Below are positions 1 to 6,944 of a stretch of DNA of 8,431 bases, in pieces; the first letter of the stretch is position 1, and each line of letters opens with the position of its first letter. This stretch comes from Gammaproteobacteria bacterium (lineage in GTDB: Bacteria; Pseudomonadota; Gammaproteobacteria; DRJJ01), in NCBI GenBank assembly GCA_011052255.1, contig DRJJ01000029.1, forward strand, positions 1 through 8,431, written 5' to 3'. Below the pieces are notes generated by a model. It saw only the letters and a list, made by a program, of their open reading frames with translations, made no database searches and was not told the DNA's origin. The position numbers and the translations under genes are program-made.

Positions 1-965
1 ACCCGGAAGTGGTGCGTGATTTTGCCCAGATGGTACAAAGCCAGTTACGACTGGATTATATCTACCTGTTAACCGTTGCTGACATACGCGCGACCAATCC
101 CGAGATATGGAACAGCTGGAAAGACTCTCTGCTGAGGCAATTATATAACTCGTGCAAGCATATGTTTGAACGCGGTATCGATCAGCAGATCAGCGAAGAT
201 CAGGTGATCTCAAAAATCCGCAACCAGGCGGCCATGATGCTGCAAAAAGATAATTTTACAAGTGAGCAAACAAACGAAATCTGGCAGAATCTACCCAATG
301 AATATTTCCTGTCACATAGTGCTGAAGAAATCGTCTGGCATACAAAATCTATCGCGCAGACAAACGTGGATGACCTGCCTCTGGTATCCCTGCATCCGTC
401 ACAAAAACGTGGCAGTACCGATATCCTGATTTACGGCCCGGTTAAAGACCATCAGTTCGCAGTAGTCACCGCGCTGATGGAAAGCCTGGGGCTGAACATC
501 GTCGGTGCCAGAGTCGACCTGGGCGCAAACAAGCATTCACTCGACAGCTTCCAGGTGCTGGAAGAAAATGGCGATATCATTCATGATCAGGGGCGGCTTA
601 GCGAGATACAAAACCAGTTATATAATGGCCTGCACCAGGTAAAATCAGAGCCTGTCAGCGTAAGCCGGCATATACCTCGACGCATCAAACACTTTGATGT
701 GCCTACCACGGTCACGTTTGAACAGGACGAACATAACGCGCGCACAACACTGCGTGTCAATACGCGAGACCGTACCGGTATTCTTTCCGGTATTGGCAAG
801 GCCTTTATGGCAGAACGCATACTGCTGCAAAATGCGCGCATCGCCACCATAGGTGCGCAGGTCGAAGACACTTTTGACATTACCGATATGGACAACCAGC
901 CCCTGACCGATCAAACCCGGTTAGACGCGTTGCGTGACCGGATTATGGAAGCCCTCGATAACTAA
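1..965 (+). CDS. glnD: PII uridylyltransferase/uridylyl-removing enzyme GlnD, C-terminal part (5' end outside window)
   Basis: GlnD adds UMP to PII proteins when glutamine is low and removes it when glutamine is high, so it is the primary nitrogen sensor in the cytoplasm. About 320 C-terminal residues are present; the family is usually close to 890, so the nucleotidyltransferase and HD domains lie mostly or wholly off the left edge. The frame is open to base 3, so the GTG at base 9 is an internal Val codon and not a start. The segment opens with the conserved post-HD stretch (LLTVADIRATNP, then WNSWK). The first ACT domain spans roughly residues 138-210 of this fragment (STDILIYGP). The second runs from about 248 to the end and carries DRTGILSGIGKAF, the usual glutamine-binding DxxG turn. 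The gene ends in TAA, 33 bases before the convergent VOC gene. No frameshift or missing conserved segment is seen. Confidence 0.95.
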   Translation, partial: PEVVRDFAQMVQSQLRLDYIYLLTVADIRATNPEIWNSWKDSLLRQLYNSCKHMFERGIDQQISEDQVISKIRNQAAMMLQKDNFTSEQTNEIWQNLPNEYFLSHSAEEIVWHTKSIAQTNVDDLPLVSLHPSQKRGSTDILIYGPVKDHQFAVVTALMESLGLNIVGARVDLGANKHSLDSFQVLEENGDIIHDQGRLSEIQNQLYNGLHQVKSEPVSVSRHIPRRIKHFDVPTTVTFEQDEHNARTTLRVNTRDRTGILSGIGKAFMAERILLQNARIATIGAQVEDTFDITDMDNQPLTDQTRLDALRDRIMEALDN

Positions 966-998
966 CGGGGTGCTGACAGGACAACTGATCCACACGAA

Positions 999-1379
999 TC
1001 ACCCGTCAGTCTGAATAAACTCCAGCGCATTACCATCCGGATCGTGACAAAACAGCGCACGACGTCCTGAGCGACTCAGGCTGTATAAAATCTCTGACTG
1101 CTGTAACCGATCAATCAACCATTCCAGATCATTTACCACCAGCGCAACATGACGATCCCGCCCGCCGTGTTGTGGCCGCTCAAGCCCCGCATCCGGATTA
1201 GGCAGTTCCAGCAGATGTATTTGCTGATCACCCACATCCAGCCATGCTCCCGGATATCCCAGGTCAGGCCGGTCGGGGTTAACTGTCAGCCCCAGCACAC
1301 CCTGATAAAATGCCAGCGCCTGTTCCGTGTCGCTGATCAGCACACTGCAGTGATGGATGTGGGTAATTTCAGTAGACAT
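999..1379 (-). CDS. VOC-family (glyoxalase/bleomycin-resistance fold) small protein
   Basis: This is a 126-residue single-domain vicinal oxygen chelate protein, the usual size for one subunit of a dimeric member. Two beta-alpha-beta-beta-beta halves are visible: HHCSVLISDTEQALAFYQGVLGL (shown here only as its start, HHCSVLI, near residues 9-15) and RHVALVVND near 76-84. The C-terminal HDPDGNALEFIQ (112-123) is typical of the family. Likely metal ligands are His10, Glu58, His77 and Glu120, all present, so it is probably an active metalloenzyme. The substrate cannot be told: the superfamily includes glyoxalase I, dioxygenases, epimerases and thiol transferases. I chose ATG at 1379 because AGCAGG sits five bases upstream. 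An in-frame ATG at 1397 would add six residues (MNEQVY) and overlap the transporter gene, but has no visible ribosome binding site. The ten-base gap after the transporter stop suggests coupled translation. Confidence 0.85.
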   Translation of the reverse strand: MSTEITHIHHCSVLISDTEQALAFYQGVLGLTVNPDRPDLGYPGAWLDVGDQQIHLLELPNPDAGLERPQHGGRDRHVALVVNDLEWLIDRLQQSEILYSLSRSGRRALFCHDPDGNALEFIQTDG

Positions 1380-1389
1380 ATAGACCTGC

Positions 1390-2262
1390 TCATTCATTCA
1401 TGTGACTGTAAGCCGCAAACAGGGCTGCGACTACGATTAACGAACCACCCAGCCATTCGTACCATTGCAGGACTTCATGGGTCAGCATCTGTGCTGATAC
1501 GGCCGCCACCAGAATCTCGAACAACATGATAACGGCCGAGCGGTGCACCGGCATATGTGACACACCATACACCACAGACAAGGTCACGATTGCAATCACA
1601 ATGCCAAAGACACCCGCGAACCACAATACCGATGACTCAACCACCGGCACCCTGGCATCAAATAACAATACCCAGACGCCCGCCACCAGCACCACACCCA
1701 GCCAGGACATCAGGGTTTTGCTGGAAAGACTGGCATGCTCAAGGCTGCGTAGCTTGACGTTGGCCAATGCGAAAGTCATGCCGGATGAAATGGCCAGCCA
1801 TTCCGCCACCGATCGAGGCCAGGGCACACCCATACCCGGATCCCACAAAACAATCATCGCACCGATAATTGCAAACACCAGCATCAGGATCGAACCGGGG
1901 GTGAGCCGCTCACCTAATAACCAGTAGCCCAGTATCACTGTCCATAAAGGTGACAGATAGAACAGCAAAATAACCCGCACCACCTCACCGTCGATCACCG
2001 CAACAATGAAACTGACATTGGTCCAGCCGGTCGCCAGCGCGACGATAAGCATTTGCACCGGCCAGGCGCGCAGATCAGGCCAGGATTTGTGTAACCAGGG
2101 TAACGCCAGTATCAGCGCACCCAGATACATGAGCAGGCTGGCCCAGGCACCTGACAGACCCTGTGCTTCCATGTAGCGCAGCGGATACCAGAACAACCCC
2201 CACAGTGAGGCGGCCAGTAACAGGCTGAAAATCGGTAGTAACGGGTGTGATTTTTGATCCAT
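1390..2262 (-). CDS. EamA/DMT-superfamily inner-membrane transporter
   Basis: This 290-residue hydrophobic protein has about ten predicted membrane helices (roughly 9-30, 38-56, 68-90, 95-117, 122-140, 152-170, 183-202, 213-235, 240-262, 268-288). That matches the two-times-five EamA repeat of the drug/metabolite transporter superfamily (RhaT/YdcZ-like). Helix 1 carries the common LLLAASLWGLFWYPLR pattern. The loop after helix 4 has LLGERLTPGS, and the second half has the equivalent position near LTHEVLQWYEWLGG, both typical of EamA proteins. Members usually export amino acids or other metabolites, or take up metabolites; the substrate here cannot be inferred. The ATG start has only a weak upstream GGA. 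The gene is divergent from dapC across 116 bases and is followed by the VOC gene, with which it probably forms a two-gene operon. Its stop lies in a run of overlapping ATGA tetranucleotides. Confidence 0.88.
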   Translation of the reverse strand: MDQKSHPLLPIFSLLLAASLWGLFWYPLRYMEAQGLSGAWASLLMYLGALILALPWLHKSWPDLRAWPVQMLIVALATGWTNVSFIVAVIDGEVVRVILLFYLSPLWTVILGYWLLGERLTPGSILMLVFAIIGAMIVLWDPGMGVPWPRSVAEWLAISSGMTFALANVKLRSLEHASLSSKTLMSWLGVVLVAGVWVLLFDARVPVVESSVLWFAGVFGIVIAIVTLSVVYGVSHMPVHRSAVIMLFEILVAAVSAQMLTHEVLQWYEWLGGSLIVVAALFAAYSHMNE

Positions 2263-2285
2263 AGCGTCCAGACTAAACAGCGCGT

Positions 2286-2320
2286 TTGTTAAACCTGAAT
2301 CAGCAGATTCAGGTTATAAT
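2286..2320 (+). promoter_or_regulatory. Candidate dapC operon promoter with TATAAT -10 box
   Basis: A consensus TATAAT lies at 2315-2320, 58 bases before the chosen dapC start. No good -35 is found at normal spacing: 17 bases upstream is AACCTG, inside the inverted repeat. The nearest TTG-type hexamer, TTGTTA at 2286-2291, is 23 bases away, which is too far for unaided sigma-70. The promoter is therefore either weak, activator-dependent, or recognised mainly through its -10. This is a prediction from sequence only. Confidence 0.45.
2292..2315. promoter_or_regulatory. Perfect 10-bp inverted repeat, possible operator in divergent promoter region
   Basis: The arms AACCTGAATC (2292-2301) and GATTCAGGTT (2306-2315) are exact reverse complements separated by AGCA. 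The right arm runs directly into a TATAAT box. No T-run follows, so it does not look like an intrinsic terminator. Its location between two divergent genes and against a -10 element fits a binding site for a dimeric regulator. The half-sites TGAAT/ATTCA resemble an ARG box, but they are six bases apart instead of four, so ArgR is not supported. The regulator is unknown. Confidence 0.5.
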
Positions 2321-2378
2321 TACTTATTTGGCGGTAAGCATACCTGCCATTCACATAACAATACACACTGGCAGCCAC

Positions 2379-3581
2379 ATGAATCCGGATCTGGACAAAC
2401 TACACCCCTACCCGTTTGAAAAGCTCAGACAACTGAAAGTCGGCACCGAACCGCCGACCGACCGTGAGCATATCGCGCTGTCGATAGGTGAACCCGGCCA
2501 TCCCGCACCCGCGTTCGTGGCCGAGGAATTAATTACTCACCTGCACGGTCTGTCCCGTTACCCGTTAACACGTGGCAGCGATGCGCTACGTCAGGCCATT
2601 GGCAACTGGCTGACAAAACGCTTCACGCTGGATGCAAGTGAGCTGTCACCACAGTCTCACATACTGCCAGTAAACGGCACACGTGAGGCCCTGTTTGCGA
2701 TTGCCCAGTGTCTGGTCGACCGCGACCAGCAGCCACTGATGGTCATGCCCAATCCGTTTTACCAGATCTATGAAGGTGCCGCGATACTCGCTGGTGCTGA
2801 ACCCTGGTTTTACAACACCACCGCTGACACCCGTTTTCTGCCTGACCTGGACGCTATTCCTGACGACGTCTGGCAGCGTTGTCAGCTGTTCTATCTATGC
2901 AGCCCGGGTAATCCCAGTGGGGCTGTGATGCCACTGCAGCAGCTCCAGTCACTGATCCGTCTGGCTGATCAACATGATTTTGTGATCGTGTCCGACGAGT
3001 GCTACAGCGAGATCTATCCCGATGAAAGCCGGCCACCCGCGGGTCTGTTACAGGCTGCTGCTGATATGGGGAATCATAATTTTGCGCACTGCCTGGTGTT
3101 CCACAGCCTGTCGAAACGCTCCAATCTGCCTGGCCTGCGCTCCGGTTTTGTCGCCGGTGATGCGCAACTGATCGAAAAATTCCTGCTTTACCGCACCTAT
3201 CACGGCAGTGCGATGGCACCTTATGTACAGGCCGCCAGTACCCGTGCATGGCAGGATGAACAGCACGTACAGCACAACCGTGAGCTGTATCGGGCCAAGT
3301 TTGACGCCGTGATCGAGATCCTGAAGCCAGTACTGCCCGTACAAATGCCTGATGCCGGCTTTTACCTGTGGCCACAAACGCCGATCCCGGACACCGATTT
3401 TGCGCGCGGCCTGTATCACAGCGAAAATATGACCGTACTGCCTGGCAGTTTCCTGTCACGCGACACCACAGACGGCAACCCGGGCCAGAACCGGGTGCGC
3501 ATGGCACTGGTTGCGCCGCTGGACGAATGCATTGACGCGGCACAGCGCATCAAACGATATACGGAACAACTGGAACCCTGA
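2379..3581 (+). CDS. dapC: Succinyldiaminopimelate transaminase DapC (class I/II aminotransferase)
   Basis: DapC transfers the amino group of glutamate to N-succinyl-2-amino-6-ketopimelate, giving N-succinyl-LL-diaminopimelate, the step between DapD and DapE. The 400-residue product has the fold-type I PLP signature: NGTREALFA near 99-107, the cofactor-contacting SPGNPSG with Asn178, SDECYSE with Asp206 and Tyr209, the Schiff-base Lys246 in SLSKRSNLPGLRSGF, and the substrate-carboxylate Arg374 in NRVRMAL. The N-terminal NPDLDKLHPYPFEKL is typical of proteobacterial DapC. The open frame extends to 2286, but the 31 extra residues would be encoded across the TATAAT box and palindrome, so ATG 2379 is the better start despite a weak ribosome binding site. 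dapD follows after 49 bases. Aminotransferases are hard to tell apart by sequence alone; the dapD/dapE context makes this call firm. Confidence 0.92.
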   Translation: MNPDLDKLHPYPFEKLRQLKVGTEPPTDREHIALSIGEPGHPAPAFVAEELITHLHGLSRYPLTRGSDALRQAIGNWLTKRFTLDASELSPQSHILPVNGTREALFAIAQCLVDRDQQPLMVMPNPFYQIYEGAAILAGAEPWFYNTTADTRFLPDLDAIPDDVWQRCQLFYLCSPGNPSGAVMPLQQLQSLIRLADQHDFVIVSDECYSEIYPDESRPPAGLLQAAADMGNHNFAHCLVFHSLSKRSNLPGLRSGFVAGDAQLIEKFLLYRTYHGSAMAPYVQAASTRAWQDEQHVQHNRELYRAKFDAVIEILKPVLPVQMPDAGFYLWPQTPIPDTDFARGLYHSENMTVLPGSFLSRDTTDGNPGQNRVRMALVAPLDECIDAAQRIKRYTEQLEP

Positions 3582-3620
3582 CCAGCAGTCCATTAAACTA
3601 CCCGATCTAGTTAGTTACCG

Positions 3621-3624
3621 AGGA
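3621..3624 (+). promoter_or_regulatory. Ribosome binding site of dapD
   Basis: AGGA lies six bases before the ATG at 3631 and decides the dapD start. The frame is open back to 3511, which would run into the end of dapC and add 40 residues with no family resemblance. Confidence 0.8.
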
Positions 3625-3630
3625 ACCACC

Positions 3631-4452
<822 letters not shown>

Positions 4453-4457
4453 CCCTG

Positions 4458-4805
4458 ATGTCTGCAACCCTCTACGGCATCAGCAACTGCGACACCGTAC
4501 GCAAGGCCAGGCGCTGGCTCAGTGAACATGATGTCGACTATCAGTTTCACGACCTGCGTAAAGACGGCCTGGATGCAAAAACGCTTCAGCACTGGAACAA
4601 CAAGGCCGGCTGGGAAACCCTGCTGAACAAGCGCGCCACCACCTGGCGTAAACTACCCGAAGCCGTCCGTGACAAGATCAACCAGCAATCGGCACTGGAG
4701 CTGATGCGGGAACAGCCTACACTAATCAAACGGCCGGTACTGGATGCCGACAAGCAGATTCATGTCGGCTTTAATGCAGACCACTATACAAGCTTATTTG
4801 GATAA
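4458..4805 (+). CDS. yffB: ArsC/Spx-family reductase-like protein (YffB type)
   Basis: This 115-residue thioredoxin-fold protein resembles E. coli YffB (118 residues), whose gene also precedes dapE. The N-terminus is LYGISNCDTVRKARRWL, with Cys11 in the position of the catalytic cysteine. The middle NKRATTWRKL (57-66) and the LIKRPVL turn (89-95) are family hallmarks. Cys11 is the only cysteine in the protein, so a CxxC mechanism is excluded; any reductase activity would need glutathione or another thiol. The arginine triad of true arsenate reductases is not evident, and I would not call it an arsenate reductase. The physiological role of this subgroup is not established. The start is five bases after the dapD stop and the stop is one base before dapE, so translation is probably coupled. 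Confidence 0.9.
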   Translation: MSATLYGISNCDTVRKARRWLSEHDVDYQFHDLRKDGLDAKTLQHWNNKAGWETLLNKRATTWRKLPEAVRDKINQQSALELMREQPTLIKRPVLDADKQIHVGFNADHYTSLFG

Positions 4806-4806
4806 C

Positions 4807-5952
4807 ATGCCTGACTTTCACGACGATCCCACCCTGGAGCTGGCCTGCCAGCTAATCGCACGGCCTTCGCTGACACCACAGGATCAAGGCTGCCAGGCCA
4901 TGATGTGCGCACGGCTGGAAGCGATTGGCTTTACCATCGAGCACCTGCGTTTCGATGATGTTGATAATTTCTGGGCACGTCGGGGTAACGATGGCCCACT
5001 AATCGCGTTTGCCGGCCATACCGATGTGGTACCCACCGGCCCTGAAAAAAACTGGCAATCGCCACCGTTCACGCCAACCTTCACCGACGGCAAGCTATAC
5101 GGCCGAGGCGCGGCCGATATGAAAGGCAGCCTCGCCTGCATGGTGGTAGCCAGTGAACGTTTTATCGTGGCCCACCCGGATCACAAAGGCTCGATCGCCT
5201 TTCTGATCACCAGCGACGAAGAAGGCCCGTCGATCAACGGCACCGTCAAGGTAATCGAACATCTGGAGGCGCGTGACGAAAAAATCACCTGGTGTCTGGT
5301 CGGTGAGCCATCCAGCACAGAGCGAGTAGGGGACGTGATCAAGAACGGCCGACGCGGCTCTTTGAACGGTCGCCTGCGTGTCCTCGGCAAGCAGGGCCAT
5401 GTGGCCTACCCGCAGCTGGCCGCAAACCCGATCCATCTGGCCACCGCGGCGCTGAACGAGCTGTGCCATCGTGAGTGGGACAATGGCAACGATCACTTCC
5501 CGCCCACTACGTTTCAGATCTCGAACATGCAATCCGGTAGCGGTGCTGAAAACGTGATCCCGGGTGACCTGGACATCATGTTCAATTTTCGCTTCTCAAC
5601 CGAAAGCACCGAGGATGGCCTGAAGCAACAGGTCATCAGCCTGCTCGATCAGCACGGCCTGAACTACGAACTGGTCTGGCGTCTGTCCGGCCTGCCGTTT
5701 CTGACCGCTGCGGGTGAACTGGTTGATGCGGCGCGCTCAGCGATCAAGGCCATCACCGGGGAAGACACCACCCTGTCGACCAGTGGCGGCACCTCGGATG
5801 GTCGTTTTATCGCACCGACTGGCGCCCAGGTGGTTGAACTGGGGCCGTTGAACGCGACCATCCATCAAATAAACGAACATGTCGATATGGAAGATTTAAA
5901 AACACTTTCATTGGTTTACGAGGATATTCTAAAGACACTTCTCGCCAGGTAA
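4807..5952 (+). CDS. dapE: Succinyl-diaminopimelate desuccinylase DapE
   Basis: DapE hydrolyses N-succinyl-LL-diaminopimelate to succinate and LL-diaminopimelate, using two zinc ions. The 381-residue product (E. coli 375) has all key M20 peptidase residues: His71 and Asp73 in GHTDVVPTGP, bridging Asp104 in GRGAADMKGS, the general base Glu138 with Glu139 in SDEEGPSINGT, Glu167 in VGEPSS, and a final His353 in NATIHQINE. SGGTSDGRF (326-334) is the substrate-binding segment conserved in DapE. The lid/dimerisation domain is about 180-290 and includes GKQGHVAYP. ATG 4807 was chosen because it lies one base after the yffB-like stop and gives the normal N-terminus. The in-frame ATG at 4744 would add 21 residues encoded inside the upstream gene. 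A GGA six bases before the start can serve for initiation. It is the last recognisable gene of the operon. Confidence 0.97.
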   Translation: MPDFHDDPTLELACQLIARPSLTPQDQGCQAMMCARLEAIGFTIEHLRFDDVDNFWARRGNDGPLIAFAGHTDVVPTGPEKNWQSPPFTPTFTDGKLYGRGAADMKGSLACMVVASERFIVAHPDHKGSIAFLITSDEEGPSINGTVKVIEHLEARDEKITWCLVGEPSSTERVGDVIKNGRRGSLNGRLRVLGKQGHVAYPQLAANPIHLATAALNELCHREWDNGNDHFPPTTFQISNMQSGSGAENVIPGDLDIMFNFRFSTESTEDGLKQQVISLLDQHGLNYELVWRLSGLPFLTAAGELVDAARSAIKAITGEDTTLSTSGGTSDGRFIAPTGAQVVELGPLNATIHQINEHVDMEDLKTLSLVYEDILKTLLAR

Positions 5953-6035
5953 TCAACTTACCCCGATGCAAAAGTAAAGTTCATTCGATCCCTGACCGAT
6001 ACCTGTTAGTAAGCACACACCACCAGGAAACGATC

Positions 6036-6236
6036 ATGCCACGACCCCGCAAACCTTTTACCCTGCACCTGTTTCGAAACAACAATATCCAGCGCATCTC
6101 GGCTGGCAGGTTACGAATGGATCATAACGCGACGATACCCGATCGTATGGTCGATTTCCTGTCTGACGCATCGTCATTATCCGGTTTCGTTGCCCTGCAA
6201 CAGATTGGGCAAGTCGTAAAACTGGTAAGCCATTAA
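6036..6236 (+). CDS. Possible small protein of unknown function, 66 residues
   Basis: I do not recognise this product. The reading frame starts with ATG, preceded at a seven-base spacing by AGGAAA (AGGA at 6025-6028), one of the best ribosome binding sites in the window, and ends in TAA. The protein begins MPRPRKPFTLHLFRNNNIQRI, is basic at the N-terminus, has no cysteine, no signal peptide and no membrane helix, and ends with a more hydrophobic stretch (SLSGFVALQQIGQVVKLV). It lies 83 bases after dapE and 21 bases before the end of the convergent tsaB gene, so it could be an operon tail or independently expressed. A reading frame on the opposite strand covers nearly the same bases but has only a TTG start and no clear binding site. 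The case rests on the ribosome binding site and position; a chance frame in a 305-base gap remains quite possible. Confidence 0.4.
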   Translation: MPRPRKPFTLHLFRNNNIQRISAGRLRMDHNATIPDRMVDFLSDASSLSGFVALQQIGQVVKLVSH

Positions 6237-6257
6237 TCAATTCATACAGTAGATTGA

Positions 6258-6944
6258 TCAAGCCTTTTTATGTGCCACCTGATCGCGCAGGTACACCGGC
6301 AAAGCCTGTTCGGCCACTACCGCCTTACCTTGCTGGTACGCCACCACCGCCAACCTGGCAATATCCTGTGCATGCAGGCTGCCATTATCCGGCGTGATTT
6401 CTTTTATTTTATCGGCAAAGTGCTGCTGTAATACCTGTTCATAGGTCTGCCACGCATCACCAACACCAGCCCATATACCCTGTTCCGGTACGCTCAGTTG
6501 CTCTGGCGGGCTGACCACATCAGGCATCACCGGCTCGACAATGCCACGCTGTTCATCATAGCGGTACATCCCCCAGTAGACCTCTGCCATACGCGCATCA
6601 AAACCAGCCAGGATTTGTCGGTAGCCATACACTCTGACCGCACCCTGGGCCATGCCGGCCAGTGATGACACCGGCACCACCGGCAGATCCTGCGCCAGCG
6701 CCACGCCCTGTATGCTCGCGGCTGCAATACGCAGGCCGGTAAAGCTGCCCGGCCCACAGGCAAACGCCAGTGCATCCAGCTCGGCCAGTGCTACACCGGC
6801 CTCGGCCAGTACAGTCTCCATCATTGGCAGCAGACGATGAGTGTGCTCACGCGGGGCCAGCGCATATTGCTCATGCACCTCGCCATCACAATAGATCGCT
6901 GCCGAACAAGCGGCCTGGGTGGTATCAATCGCCAGTAATTTCAT
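6258..6944 (-). CDS. tsaB: tRNA threonylcarbamoyladenosine biosynthesis protein TsaB
   Basis: TsaB is the ASKHA-fold partner of TsaD. With TsaE they attach the threonylcarbamoyl group made by TsaC to A37 of ANN-decoding tRNAs (t6A). The 228-residue protein (E. coli 231) opens with the phosphate-binding strand MKLLAIDTTQAACSAAIY and has the highly conserved CGPGSFTGLRIA at 63-74. PVSSLAGMAQG (91-101) follows, then the family's C-terminal QALPVYLRDQVAHKK. Start ATG 6944 gives the canonical MKLLAIDT beginning. An in-frame ATG at 6986 would add 14 unrelated residues from inside the helicase gene. The chosen start overlaps the last 20 bases of the helicase gene in another frame, with no strong ribosome binding site, so translation is likely coupled to the helicase. 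The pair yoaA-tsaB is also adjacent in E. coli. Confidence 0.95.
   Translation of the reverse strand: MKLLAIDTTQAACSAAIYCDGEVHEQYALAPREHTHRLLPMMETVLAEAGVALAELDALAFACGPGSFTGLRIAAASIQGVALAQDLPVVPVSSLAGMAQGAVRVYGYRQILAGFDARMAEVYWGMYRYDEQRGIVEPVMPDVVSPPEQLSVPEQGIWAGVGDAWQTYEQVLQQHFADKIKEITPDNGSLHAQDIARLAVVAYQQGKAVVAEQALPVYLRDQVAHKKA

Noticed and set aside
966..998. Terminator between convergent glnD and VOC genes
   Set aside because: Short complementary pieces (ACGGGGTG near CACCCGT) are far apart, need a bulge and have no T-run.
1526..1927. 133-codon open frame on the plus strand
   Set aside because: It is antisense to the EamA transporter. The Thr/Pro/Ile-rich product with no hydrophobic core is a mirror of membrane-helix codons.
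2292..2315. ARG box for ArgR in the dapC promoter region
   Set aside because: The TGAAT and ATTCA half-sites are separated by six bases including G and C, while the ARG box has four A/T bases.
2854..3543. 229-codon open frame on the minus strand
   Set aside because: It is antisense to dapC, whose PLP motifs are intact across the same bases. The product is rich in Arg, Cys and Ser with no domain, as expected for a shadow frame.
4458..4805. Arsenate resistance gene arsC
   Set aside because: There is no ars operon nearby. The sequence follows the YffB subgroup, and the position before dapE matches that subgroup, not arsenate reductases.
5095..5532. 145-codon minus-strand frame
   Set aside because: It is antisense to dapE, which is complete with all zinc ligands, and it has no ribosome binding site or recognisable domain.
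5955..5981. Imperfect hairpin just after dapE (AACTTAC with GTAAAGTT)
   Set aside because: It has a one-base bulge, a 12-base loop, low GC content and no T-run, so it does not support a terminator.
6236..6258. Possible bidirectional terminator, ATCAAT and ATTGAT around an 11-base loop
   Set aside because: The stem is six AT-rich pairs with a long loop, and the nearby T-run is not adjacent. It is too weak to call.
6058..6261. 67-codon minus-strand frame opposite the possible small gene
   Set aside because: It starts at TTG overlapping the tsaB stop with no clear ribosome binding site. The plus-strand frame over the same bases is better supported, although both could be chance.
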